From: Priapulus caudatus
Taxonomy: Eukaryota; Priapulida; Priapulimorpha; Priapulimorphida; Priapulidae
Direction: 5' to 3'
Length of the DNA: 30,960 nt
Assembly: GCF_000485595.1 (NCBI RefSeq)
Contig: NW_014577075.1
Coordinates: 665,014-695,973, forward strand
The stretch's first letter is position 1. Every line of letters begins with the position of its first letter. Below the pieces are notes generated by a model that ran no database searches, was not told the origin of the DNA, and saw nothing but the letters and a program-made list of their open reading frames with translations. Both the position numbers and the translations under genes were made by a program. Positions 1 through 10,145 of this stretch are shown in pieces.

Positions 1-1010
1 CTTGTCAGGAGATTATTATTACTTTGCTTGCAGCATCACGCCGGTGGTTCTCAGTTCTGCTTAATGTTCATGAAAATGGTCTCGCGCCGGTCGCCGTTGA
101 CTGCAAGAAATTTTCTTTCGGCCGTTTTTATGCGTTCAACTGCGCAGCCAGGCGCGGCAATTAGCACGTGTGCATTGGTAAAACCTAATCAATATTAATC
201 ACGTTGCTTGCAGCATCACCCCCTGCGTTCTTCGCTATGCTTATATATGTACATGAAAATGGTGCTCCGCCGGTCGCCGTTGACTGTCAAGAGAATTTTC
301 TTCGGCCGTTTTTATGCGTTCAAACTGGAGCCAGGCGGGCCAATAGCACGTGTGCATGGTAAAATCCTATCAATATTAATCACGTTGCTTGCAGCATCAC
401 CCCCTGCGTTCTTCGCTATGCTTATATATGTACATGAAATGGTGGCTCCGCCGGTCGCCGTTGACTGTCCAAGAGATTTCTTCGGCCGTTTTTATGCGTT
501 CAAACTGGAGCAGGCGGGCCAATAGCACGTGTAGCATTGGTAAACCCTATACATATTATCACGTTGCTTGCGCGCATCACGCCCTGCGTTCTTCGCTATG
601 CTATATATGTACATGAAAAGGTGCTCCGAGTCGGTCGCCGTTGACTGCAGAGCATTTTCTTGACCTTCTTAAACGTCCAAAAGTGAGGCCAGGCGGGCCG
701 ACAGCACGGTGTACTTGGAAAATCCAATCTATAATATTCACGTTGGTCGCGAGTATCACGCTCTTCTGGTTCCCAGTTTATGCTATATTAATGTACAGGA
801 AGATGGCGCTCGTGCGTCAGTCACCGTTGACTGCCAAGATAATTTTCTTCGCCCGTTCTTATAGTGTTTAAAGTGGAGACGGGCGGGCGACAGCACGCCG
901 CTTGGTAAAATTCATCTATAGTATTCACTTTGCTCGCAGCATCACGCCCTGGGTTCCCACTATGCGTATGTACATGAAAAAGGCGCCCCGGTCTATTGTA
1001 TTCATTGATA
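1..1010 (+). repeat. ~180-bp tandem repeat array, copy A side
   Basis: About five and a half head-to-tail copies. The landmark TTGCTTGCAGCATCAC or a close variant recurs near 24, 204, 384, 563, 743 and 927, giving a period of about 178-185 bp. Each copy also carries a TATATGTACATGAAAA-like block and a GGCGGGC(C)..AGCACG block. Copies near 640-985 are more diverged. The period is close to 60 codons, so short in-frame repeat translations appear, but indels break them and no protein family is recognised. Confidence 0.8.
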
Positions 1011-1714
1011 ACTGCATTACTTTTCAGGATTACAGTATAGCTGTATTCCTACAATATTAATCTTCTCTGCCAGTGTCAGTGCAGTGTGAGTGTATAGAAA
1101 AAATTCAATCAACGTACAACGCATTCATCCCGTTAAACGAAATAATTTGTGTCCAAAATTGTTCGTCGGCATGAATGCTGGTCGCGCTTAGCAGATGGGT
1201 GATTAAAAGGTTTAAAAAAAGTAGTTGGTGGGCCCAGTGTTATAATAGTTTATCACAAGTCTTCGGCGTGGCCCACTGTTATAAATACATGTTACATGTA
1301 GTAGTTGCGAGATACGTGTTGTAGTTTATGAGAGAAAAGGAAAAAAGAAGTCAGGTGGTGATCGCGTAGGCTTTCAAAATTACACGTTCTTGTAGGCTTA
1401 CTATTCATACCCTACATACCATATCCAACGATATTTGGCCGAAATTACGCGAACATAATTAAAACATTTAAAACGTAAATCACCGGTTCACCCGTAACCT
1501 CTCTTCTTGCAATAACTCTCAGGTTCCCACTCCAGGACCGTGTTCGTTTGTTCGTAAGAGTCTTGTTTCTTTGCCTTTTTTTTTAAAACCTTTCATAATT
1601 TTTTAGCAATTGATGTTTTATGATTTATGTTTTCTGTTTTATGGAATTAATTTATATGTACATTATTTTACATGATTTAGTATCATGTATATCGTATTGT
1701 ATGTGGATGTGTGT
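1011..1714. other. AT-rich spacer of the unit, no gene seen (copy A)
   Basis: About 700 bp conserved with copy B (9441-10145), ending in a T-rich stretch before the GT tract. All frames are interrupted, and no RNA gene or element terminus is recognised. Confidence 0.5.
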
Positions 1715-1720
1715 CTTGTA

Positions 1721-1758
<38 letters not shown>

Positions 1759-2300
1759 CGTGTGCGTGTGCGTGTGCGTGTGCGTGTGCTCGTGCGCGTG
1801 CGCGTGCGCGTGCGCGTGCGCGTGCGCGTGCGGCGTGCTGCTGCGTGGCGGCAGACGCGGCGTGTGGTAGTGTGTGTGGGCATGTGTGTGTGTGTGTGTG
1901 TGTGTGTGCTGTGTGTGTGTGTTGATGGTATGTCGTGTGTGAGTGTAGTAGTCATGTGTGTCGTGCGTGTGTGTGGTCGTGGTGCAGTGTGTGTGTTTGC
2001 GTGTGTGTGTAGTTGTGTGTGTGGTGTGTGTGTGTGTGCGGCTGTTGTCGCTGTGTGTGGTGTGTGTGACGTGTGTGCGCGTGTTTGTGGTGTGTGTGTG
2101 AGACGAGTGTAGCTGGGGAGAGCAACGTGATGACGTAGGATAGAGAAAGAAGACTGAGAATTAAAGTGTGTGTGTGTGTGCTGCGTCGCGTGTGCGCGCG
2201 TGTTGGCGTGGGTGCGTGTGTGCGTGTGTGTGTGTGTGCGTGTGTGTCGGCGTGCGTGCCGTGCCGTCGCGTGTTAGTGTTGTGTGTGTAACGTAATAGA
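1715..2300. repeat. GT-rich microsatellite 1, copy A
   Basis: Interrupted (GT)n and (GTGC)n runs, including a GTGC-type block at about 1755-1830, with a short non-repetitive interruption around 2110-2165. Long translations on both strands here (Cys-Val or Thr-His runs) are artefacts of the repeat. Confidence 0.95.
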
Positions 2301-3070
2301 CATTTTGCGGCGGCTAGGCCGTATGTTGTTATTGCAACAGTCCGAGCGGTTGACGACGAGACGTTTAATTGTTGTGTTTAGCTTCTTGCATGTCTGTTAT
2401 CTGGAGCGGCTCGGTATTATACTATACTATCAGCGTTGGGCGTCTACGTAACAATGTTCATCGCTCGATAAAGAGGCCCTCGCTGTGCTACGCCTGGACA
2501 TACACACCAGGATGGCACAAACATCAACGATAGGCCGTTGAAAGTAGAGTTGCAGGTACAAAACGCCAGAAATGCTAGCTGAGCTTTGCATACCAGCTAG
2601 GTGGAAATTCAGCAGAGTGGATTCCAAATCAGGAGAGAACTTTCAGTCTTGATCAGTTCAATGTATAAATTCAACCACAGGTAAGTGATTTTTTCATGAA
2701 GTGTAGTTCGCATAAGGCTCGGTTATTTTGGCAAGTTTTTTAAACAACTGTTGAAATACCACAGTGGTGTGAATGCTATAGTATCACGAGAATATCGCAT
2801 GTGGTGTAAAAGTATTAAAATAGATAGTCAGATGGAGTGCTACCAGGACGTCCAGCGTATTCGTGAAAACCCGGTTCTCGTCTGTGACATAATAATATTC
2901 TATATATTTTGACTTGACATATTGGGGGGTGCGGTTGCGCGAGCGTGTGTATTATGTGGTTGTGTGCTTGGATGTGTGTGGTGTAGCTACTCGAACAGAC
3001 CACGCGCATGTTGAGTATATTTGATCACAAAAAACGTTAAGATTATACTTTTATATCTTATCAAGTTGGG
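2301..3070. other. Spacer between GT tract and minisatellite, no gene seen (copy A)
   Basis: Matches 10680-11480 in copy B. Frames are short and not conserved between the copies. No family is recognised. Confidence 0.45.
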
Positions 3071-3112
3071 TTGGACAGGTGGTCAAGCGGAAGTGGCAGT
3101 CGCCCGCTAAGC
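3071..3112 (+). other. tRNA-like (SINE head-like) fragment, copy A
   Basis: TGGTCAAGCGG at 3080-3090 fits the RNA polymerase III A box (TRGCNNAGYGG-like). It is followed by a CCCGCTAAGCTAGGG segment resembling an anticodon arm. The B-box half is missing here and replaced by telomere-like DNA. Copy B keeps a B-box-like GGTTTGAATGC but has a poorer A box. A decayed tRNA or a tRNA-derived SINE head is possible; a chance match is not excluded. Confidence 0.25.
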
Positions 3113-3159
3113 TAGGGTCAGGTTAGGGTCAGGGTCAGGGGTTAGGGGTAGGGGTAGGA
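3113..3159 (+). repeat. TTAGGG-like degenerate telomeric tract, copy A
   Basis: A run of TTAGGG, TCAGGG and TAGGGG variants (AGGTTAGGGTCAGGGTCAGG and onward), directly abutting the minisatellite. Confidence 0.7.
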
Positions 3160-4855
3160 GCGCCCCTGATTGGTTGGTTTCTATTGAGGCCCCTGATTGG
3201 TCGTTGCTAGGAAGGCCCCTGATTGTCGGATTCTAGAGCGCACCTTGATTGGTCGGTTGCTACGAGGGCTCCTTGATTGGTCAGTTGCTAGGAGGCCTCT
3301 GATTGGGCCGCGTTGCTACGCAGGCTCCTGATTGGTCGGCTGCTATGAGGCCCCTCGATTGGTCGGCTGATACGAGGCCCCGGTTGTCGCTGCTACAGCG
3401 CCCCTGATTGGTCGGTTGCTAAGGGCACCGTGATTGCGCCGTTGCCTCGCAGGCTCCCTGATCTGGTCGGCTGCTAGGAGCCCCTGATGACTGCGGCTGT
3501 TAGGAGGCGCATGATTGGTCTGGTTGCCTACGAGAGCCTCCTATTGGTCGGTTGTAGGCAGGCCCTGATTGCCGGTTGCTACGAAAGTCCTCATTGGTCA
3601 GCCTGCTACGAGGCCTGATTGTCGGCTGATCGAGGTTCTGGTTGGTCGGTGCTACGACGGCCCCTGATTGGTCGGCTTGCTAGGAGGCCCTGTTGGTCGG
3701 CCCTGGCTACGACGCCCCTTGATTGGTCAGCTGGCTACGTAGGACTCTGATATTGGTTGAGTTGCTAGGAGGCTCCTGATTGGTCGTTGCTACGAGGCCT
3801 TGATTGGTCGGACCTGCTAGCAGGCCCCTGATTGGTCGGCTGCTTACGCACACCCCTGATTCGTCAAGACTGCTAGCGGCCCCTGATGATGGCTAGATAC
3901 GAGGCCCCTGGTTGGTCGGCCTTGCTGAGGAGCCCCTGATTGGTCGGCATTGCTAGGAGGCCCCTGATGTGGGTCGCTGCTACGCAGGCCCTTGATTGTC
4001 GGCTGCTACGGAGGTCGCTATACGAGGCTCGATGGTCGGCTGATACGAGGCCCGGCTGGTTGGGCCGGCTGCTACGAGGCCCCTGATTGGTCGGTTGCTA
4101 GAGCCCCTGATTAGTCGGCTCGCTACGAGGCCCTGATTGGTCGGGACTCTACGAGGCTCCTCATTGGTTCGGTTGGCTAGGAGACCCCTGATTGGTCGGT
4201 CTGTACGAGGCTCTGATTGGTGCGGCTGTTACAGGCCCTGTTGGTCGGCTGCTACGAGGTGCTCATTGGTTAGCGTTGCTAGGACGACCCTGCATTTGTC
4301 GGCTGCTACGAGGCTCCTGATTGGTCGCGCTGCTACGCAGGCCCTGCAGTGGTCGGCTTATACGAGGCCCTGCATTGGCCGGATTGCCGACGGCCCCCTG
4401 ATGGCTCGGCTGCTACGCAGGCTGGCCCTGATTGGTCGCACTAGCTACGAGCCCCTGATTGTCGGCTCGCTAGGAGGCACGCTTTGAGATCGGCTGTTAG
4501 GAGGCCCTGATTGATCGGCACCGCCTTACGGAGGCCCCATGATTGGTCGGTTGCTACGAGCGCCCCCATTTGCGTCGGTTGCTACGAGGCTCCTGATGGT
4601 CAGCTTTGCTAGGCAGGCCCTGTTGGCCCGCCGGATTGCTACGAGGCTCCTGATTTTGCGTGCGGCATGACTTCTACGTAGCGCCCTGATTGCGTCGGCT
4701 GGCTACGACACCTCTGATTTGTAGTTGCCTTATGGGCCTCCTGATTAGCGGGTTGCTAGGAGCGCACCTGATTGGTCGGTTGTTGGAGGCCGCCTGATTG
4801 GTGGGCTGCTACGCAGCACTCCTGATTGGATTCTTGCTAATTAGGGGCTTTAGTA
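3160..4855 (+). repeat. ~26-bp minisatellite, forward-oriented half, copy A
   Basis: About 60 imperfect copies of a unit approximating GAGGCCCCTGATTGGTCGG followed by CTGCTAC. Each unit contains ATTGG, a reverse-complement CCAAT pentamer. Variation between units is largely single-base gain or loss. Open frames within it (for example 4137-4487) are by-products of the repeat. Confidence 0.95.
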
Positions 4856-5865
4856 GAAACGCGACCAATCCAGGGCCTCCGTACAACAACCGACCAGATC
4901 AGGGGGCCTCTAGGCAACCGACCAATCAAGGCCTCCTAGGCAGCAAGTCAATCAAGGGGCCTCGTAGGAAACGGACAAATCAGGGCGTCTCATACAGCCG
5001 ACGGAATGCCCAGGTCTTGTAGACACCAACCTTTTCTTTCCTCTTCATATCTTCACTTTTTCTTACTTTTTTTTCTGTTTCTCCCTCTTTATTCTTTTTT
5101 CTTTTTTCCTTTCTCTCTATCTTTCTATTCTTTATTCCTATCTATCCCTGCTCCCCATCTTACCCCCCTTTCATTTATTCTTTTGTTTACAATTCAGAGG
5201 GCACTCGTAGGAAACCGTCCAATTCACCGGGCTCCTTAGCAGCCGATGCATCGGGCCTCTTAGAACCGACCAATCAGGAGCCTCGTAGCAGACGACCAAT
5301 CAAGGGCCTCCTAGTAGCCGTACCAATCAGGATCGTCTAGCCGCGACCAATAGAGGCCTCGTAGAACGCGACCATCAGGCCTGTATAGTAACTGCAATCA
5401 GGGGCCTCGTAGCAGACCGTCGCCAATCAGGGGCCTCTAGCCAGCAGCCACATCAGGAGCCATTTTAGCTAGCGACAATCAGGGGCCTCTAAGCAGCGGG
5501 CAAGTCAGGGGCTTCGTAGCCAACTTACAATCAGGAGGCCTCGTAGGCTACCGACCAATACAAGGAGCCTCGTAGTACCGCGTTAATCAGGGAGCCTCGT
5601 AGCAGGCGGACCAATCTAGGGGGCCTCCTAGCAGTCCCGATGCCAATCAGGAGACCCTTCATAGCACCCGACCAATCAGGGGCCTCCTAGGCACAGCCGA
5701 CAATCAGGCGGCTTGTATTACTACCGACACAATTGCAGGAGCTTCGTGGCAGCTGGGCAATCATCGAGCCTTGTAGCAGCTGGTCCAATCAGGAGCCCTC
5801 CTAGCAACGGTCTAATGCAGGAGCCTCTAGCAGACGCCGACCAATCAGGGGCCTCGTTTGTTAGC
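4856..5865 (-). repeat. ~26-bp minisatellite, inverted half, copy A
   Basis: From about 4856 the same unit appears as its reverse complement (GACCAATCAGGGGCCTCGTAG-like), making the array a long head-to-head inverted repeat. It is interrupted by a pyrimidine-rich tract at about 5030-5190. Confidence 0.9.
5030..5190. repeat. Pyrimidine-rich (polyC/T) insert in the minisatellite, copy A only
   Basis: Roughly 160 bases almost entirely of T and C on the plus strand, between minisatellite units. The equivalent junction in copy B (near 13640-13660) lacks it, so it is a copy-specific insertion or expansion. Confidence 0.8.
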
Positions 5866-7107
5866 CGTGTACGGTGCACACGCACGCAACGGTGTACGTG
5901 CACAGCACGCCGCGGTTAGGGAACAACACACCGCACGCACATGTGCACACGCCGCCGCACGCAACGCACGCACGGCACGCACCCTGGTAAGTACAGCACG
6001 CAGCGCACGCCACGGTCGGAGTACGTGTCACTGGCGCTTTCATCGAGTGTTGAACGCAATCATACAAACGAAAATGAGGACAACGATCACAATCCCCAGC
6101 ACTCCCGTAGACAAAGCTTAGAGCCATTGCGTTTACATTACAGAGAGACGTCAGTATTGGTTGATATGGTATGTGTCGCACAGGTTGATTGGTTCTATTG
6201 CTAGGCACGCCCCTCAACACAGCAGCTACGATGGCGTAGTGGATTTACACTTGGAATTCAGTCAACATTGCGTACGCAGGTGCTACGCTGGTTGCATGAA
6301 TGCAACCTCACGAGCTTTGCGTACGATACTTCGTAGAAACTCTGTACAACGCAAATACACTTTACGCGAACGTTGTGGAATCTTGCCCCAGAATCGCTTA
6401 CTGGGTTGGCAGTTGCACTTTTCGCAGGACGGTAGCGATTTCACAGCATTCGACTGCGATTCTGAATCGCTGCCTAGCTTGCATGAAAAAGGTCGCAAGT
6501 CTGCGCCAGGCTTAGTAGTGTTAGAAGCAATACCAGTTCAACAACGCAAGGGCCCCGTTCGTCACCAGTGGGCTGTCTCATTTGGCAACTATATCAGAAA
6601 TTCTTCAGGGATCTCATGTAGTACGCGTATGAAAGTTTCACATTATCAAACAAAAGTGCACACAATCCATGTGCTCATCCGCTGGACTAGAAACGCGTTG
6701 GCTGCTGTTGATGTTATTACTCGCTTACAATTACCCTTGAAAAACTTGGAAATAACCTCACCTGTGGTGTGAACTAACTTTCATGAAAATGTCATTCCTT
6801 GGTTGTAAAGTCCCACCGCGGTCCTATTGATATTTTACGACCGATCTTAGAAGTTTGTTCATCCCTGGTATAGTCACCATACTGACACAGCCGATTGCCT
6901 TTTATGAGCGATGAATTTGTAGCTTGACGCTCAAACGTTATATAACGAACCCTTCCAAGCAACAGACACTCGCCAATTCAAGATGCTAACACCAACCAAC
7001 TTACGCGTTCTCGTCGTTGGTGCAATAACAACAAAATCATGACGCGCAAATATGTCTTTTCGTTATACGCCATATGGCAGTTCTTCAGGCACACGATCGT
7101 ATTGTCC
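5866..7107. other. Spacer 3 of the unit, no supportable gene (copy A)
   Basis: Begins with a CGCAC-rich stretch (about 5875-6010), then ~1.1 kb of mixed sequence matching 14335-15607 in copy B. The longest plus-strand frame is 6161-6772 (203 codons). Parts can be followed in copy B (RALRT..RRNSV; LPQNR..LQLHF), but only by switching frame. No domain is recognised, so I do not call it a gene. Confidence 0.4.
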
Positions 7108-7295
7108 TGTGGGGTTCGTATGTGTGTGCTGTGTGTGTGTGTGTGTGGTGTGAGTGTGTGCGTGTTTGTGTGTGTGTCTGTGTGAGTGAGTATGTGTGTG
7201 TGTGTGCGCGCGCGTGTGCGTGTGGGTGTGCGTGCGTATGTGTGTGTGCGCGTGTGCGCGTGTGAGTGCGTGCGTGTGTGTGTGTGTGTGTGTGT

Positions 7296-7346
<51 letters not shown>

Positions 7347-7365
7347 CGTGTGCGTCTGTTTGAAA
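7108..7365. repeat. GT-rich microsatellite 2, copy A
   Basis: Interrupted (GT)n with GCGC interruptions; the purest run is at about 7300-7344. Confidence 0.95.
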
Positions 7366-7860
7366 ACGTGCGAGGATTGTGTACGCATTATGTAGATGTG
7401 TTTGCATGTCGTATTGATTTGTCACATGAGCTCGGCATGATGAGCAGAAAGGAGTACGGTAAAATATTTCCTGTGCAAGAGCTAGAGGAGTGCAATGAAA
7501 TAAATGAATGGAATAACTGACGAAACGAGGAAGAAAATGATGCTGATTGTGAAGAAGAAAAATAAGAAGAAACAGAAGGTAAGATAGAGAATGGGAGACG
7601 TCAACTACAAGATGACTGGTAATGAGTGGAACTGGCGGTACGGGGGAATCGATGCAGGTAGTAGGGTATATGTAAGATGGTATGCAAAGGCTAACCGTAA
7701 TGGGAGCTTTGAGGGCGATATAGAGATACAGTGTAATAAATATACAGAAAAGCTCTTAAAAATTCTAGGAGATTTAGATGGGGATTTGCGATAGATTTAC
7801 TCTTTATTAAACTGACTTCATGACATGCCATTTTTGAGCAAAGATAAATTATATTGGATC
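7366..7860. other. Spacer 4 before the PLE remnant, with a short weak ORF (copy A)
   Basis: The plus frame 7591-7794 gives 67 residues (MGDVNYKMTGNEW and onward), but the matching stretch in copy B (about 16200-16410) is broken by indels. No family is recognised; it may be eroded retroelement sequence. The rest holds nothing I can identify. Confidence 0.35.
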
Positions 7861-8702
7861 ATATATAACAGGGTTAATTTTTACTCAACCGTGAAGATTG
7901 GAAACGTACAGCTGACGTTTCGCCTTCTGTCAGGAGGCTTTCTCAAAGCTGACTGATGATAATCAGTTTTGACCACCAGATGGTGTGTTGGTCAATAGCT
8001 TAGTCCACACGTGACTAAGCCTGTATCCCCCCTCGTCCCGGTTGATGTTTGGGGTCTTGCGGATCTAGATGACCTCCTTAATTCAACGCCTGGGGCCCGT
8101 TGTCAGAAACATCGTAAAGTTAATGCTAATGTTAATGCTAAGATAACACTTACGACTAATGATAATGTTACGAGAGTAGCGTTGACAGAAACACATCGCA
8201 GCTATTAGAAAACTTACGATAACAGCTTTTTGACAAATTGTATGCTATAGAGCCTGTGTAATCGACTATAGGTCTATACGGGTTGCCTTCTTTATGTATT
8301 TTAGGTGTGCAGTAGATTTTTGGTACATTTTCGGCCGTGGGATACAGGAACTTGTACTGGGCTTCAGTAATTTTGTCTCCTCTTTTCAGACGTTGAAGAA
8401 TCGCCAATAGTTTGCTTTTATATTTCGTTGTCGGGTCTTTCTTTAATTTTCCATAGGTCTTTACATCGCTCAACATAGTATTGACTTAGTGGCTTAGTCA
8501 CGTGTGGACTAAGCTATTGACCACCACACCATCTGGTGGTCAAAACTGATTATCATCAGTTAGCTTTGAGAAAGCCTCCTGGCAGGAGGCGAAACGTCAG
8601 CGGTACGTTTCCAATCTTCACGGTCGAGTAAAGATTAACCCTGTTATATATATTAGTCTACCAACCGAATGAACTTATTTAATGAGTTATATTGGATCAT
8701 AT
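7849..8702 (-). mobile_element. Penelope-like retroelement remnant with inverted terminal repeats, copy A
   Basis: Two arms of about 161 bp, 7861-8021 and 8491-8651, are near-perfect reverse complements and enclose ~470 bp encoding a fragment of a PLE reverse transcriptase on the minus strand. The direct repeat TTATATTGGATCATAT occurs at 7849-7864 and 8687-8702 and is a candidate target-site duplication. Between the right arm and the right direct repeat lie ~35-39 extra bases. PLEs are known for terminal repeats in direct or inverted orientation, for short extra tails beside one repeat, and for variable target duplications, so the architecture fits. Most of the RT and any GIY-YIG endonuclease are absent; this is a deleted, non-autonomous copy. 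Confidence 0.75.
8168..8476 (-). pseudogene. Penelope-like reverse transcriptase fragment
   Basis: The 102-residue minus-strand frame contains VPKIYCTPKIHKEG followed by NPYRPIVDYTGSIAYNLSK. This is the N-terminal RT block typical of PLEs (family pattern Y-G-L-PKIHK...P-RPIV...G-S-Y-L-K). The catalytic aspartate motifs and the endonuclease are absent, because the inverted terminal repeat begins shortly after this block. The GL before PKIHK is CT here. It is a non-functional fragment. The corresponding frame in copy B carries at least three single-base deletions. Confidence 0.75.
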
Positions 8703-8897
8703 TCATAAATTCATTCCATACGTTAAGATGATATATTCTATTGCTATATAAAATACGTTATCTGTAAATGATAAGGATTTTACCATGCAGGTAAACGTAG
8801 AGCGGTTGACTGTGAGTACTAATATCACTATTATATGTGTGAACTAAACAAATGGGTTCCACACAGTGAGCGTTGCTGACTGAGATAAAAAAAAAAA
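8703..8897. other. A/T-rich end of the unit with A-run (copy A)
   Basis: Short A/T-rich segment ending in an 11-base A run at 8887-8897, immediately followed by the interior of a 180-bp repeat. It is repeated at 17341-17540 at the end of copy B. The A-run marks the duplication junction. Confidence 0.6.
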
Positions 8898-9440
8898 CTT
8901 CGGCCGTTTTTATGCGTTCAAACTGGAGCCAGGCGGGCCAATAGCACGTGTACATGGTAAAATCCTATACATATTAATCACGTTGCTTGCAGCATCACGC
9001 CCTGCGTTCTTTGCTATGCTTATATATGTACATGAAAAGGTGCTCCGACGTCGGTCGCCGTTGACTGCCAAGAGAATTTTCTTTGACCGTTCTTATACGT
9101 CCAAAGTGAGGCCAGGCGGGCCGACAGCACGTGTACTTGGCAAAATCCTATCTATAATATTCACGTTGGTCGCAGTATCACGCTCTTCTGGGTTCCCAGT
9201 TATGCCTATATTAATGTACAGGAAGATGGCGCTCGTGCGTCAGTCACCGTTGACTGCCAAGATAATTTTCTTCGGCCGTTCTTATATGTTTAAAGTGGAG
9301 ACGGGCGGGCCGACAGCACGCCCGCTTGGTAAAATTCAATCTATAGTATTCACTTTGCTCGCAGCATCACGCCCTGGGTTCCCCACTATGCGTATGTACA
9401 TGAAAAAGGCGCCCCGGTCTCATGTATTCATTGATAACTG
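8898..9440 (+). repeat. ~180-bp tandem repeat array, copy B side
   Basis: Three copies of the 180-bp repeat (landmarks near 8982, 9166 and 9355). The frame 8983-9441 stays open for 152 codons, and the translation repeats every ~60 residues (RRSPLTAKRIFF, then RQSPLTAKIIFF). This may only reflect a period divisible by three; no domain is recognised. Confidence 0.75.
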
Positions 9441-10145
9441 AATTACTTTTCAGGATTACAGTATAGCTGTATTCCTACCAATATTAATCTTCTCTGCCAG
9501 TGTCAGTGCAGTGTGAGTGTAAGAAAAAATTCAATCAACGTACAACGCATTCAATCCCGTTAAAACGAAATAATTTGTGTCCAAATTGTTCGATCGCATG
9601 AAATGCTGGTCGCGTTACAGATGGGTGATTAAAAGTTTAAAAAAGTAGTATGGTGGCCCAGTGTTATAATAGTTTATCACAAGTCTTCGGCGTGGCCCAC
9701 TGTTATAATACATGTATACATGTAGTAGTTGCGAGATACGTGTTGTAGTTTATGAGAGAAAAGGAAAAAAGAAGTCAGGTGGTGATCGCGTAGGCTTTCA
9801 AAATTACACGTTCTTGTAGGCTTACTATTCATACCCTACATACATATCCAACGATATTTGGCCGAAATTACGCGAACAATAATTAAAACATTTAAAACGT
9901 AAATCACCGTTCACCGTAACCTCTCTTCTTGCCAATAACTCTCAGGTTCCCACTCCAGGACCGTGTTCGTTTGTTCGGTAAGAGTCTTGTTCTTTGCCCT
10001 TTTTTTTAAACCTTTCATAAATTTTTTAGCAATTGATGTTTTATGATTTTATGTTTCTGTTTTATGAGAATAATTTATATGTACATTATTTTACATGATT
10101 TAGTATACATGTATATCGTATTGTATGTGGATGTGTGTCTTGTAT
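9441..10145. other. AT-rich spacer of the unit, no gene seen (copy B)
   Basis: Aligns with 1011-1714 with few substitutions and several one-base indels. No coding or RNA signal is recognised. Confidence 0.5.

Larger units (their letters stand above)
480..8897 (+). repeat. Copy A of an ~8.4-kb tandemly duplicated unit
   Basis: The order of blocks from 480 to 8897 is repeated from 8898 to about 17540: end of the 180-bp array, spacer, GT tract, spacer, telomere-like tract, inverted minisatellite, spacer, GT tract, PLE remnant, A-run. The sequence around 1021-1180 can be aligned by eye with 9450-9610, and the PLE remnants match throughout. The junction lies inside the 180-bp array, directly after an A-run at 8887-8897. 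Differences are dominated by one- and two-base indels. A true recent tandem duplication, a macrosatellite with more copies elsewhere, or an assembly of two alleles in series would all look like this. Confidence 0.85.

Noticed and set aside
1620-2112. Long ORFs on both strands in GT/GTGC repeats (also 6978-7425, 10212-10791, 15600-15987, 23416-24002)
   Set aside because: Translations are Cys-Val or Thr-His runs produced by dinucleotide repeats; no codon-level or domain evidence.
3160-5865. CRISPR-like array
   Set aside because: Units are contiguous without unique spacers, vary by indels, and the context is eukaryotic; it is a minisatellite.
6161-6772. 203-codon plus-strand ORF in copy A
   Set aside because: The longest frame in the tandem unit, but it is not kept in copy B without frameshifts and matches no family I know. 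It may deserve another look once indels are corrected.
7955-7975. CTGATGA in the left PLE arm as a hammerhead core
   Set aside because: No stem II followed by GAAA exists downstream; the sequence is a short palindrome (CTGATGATAATCAG).
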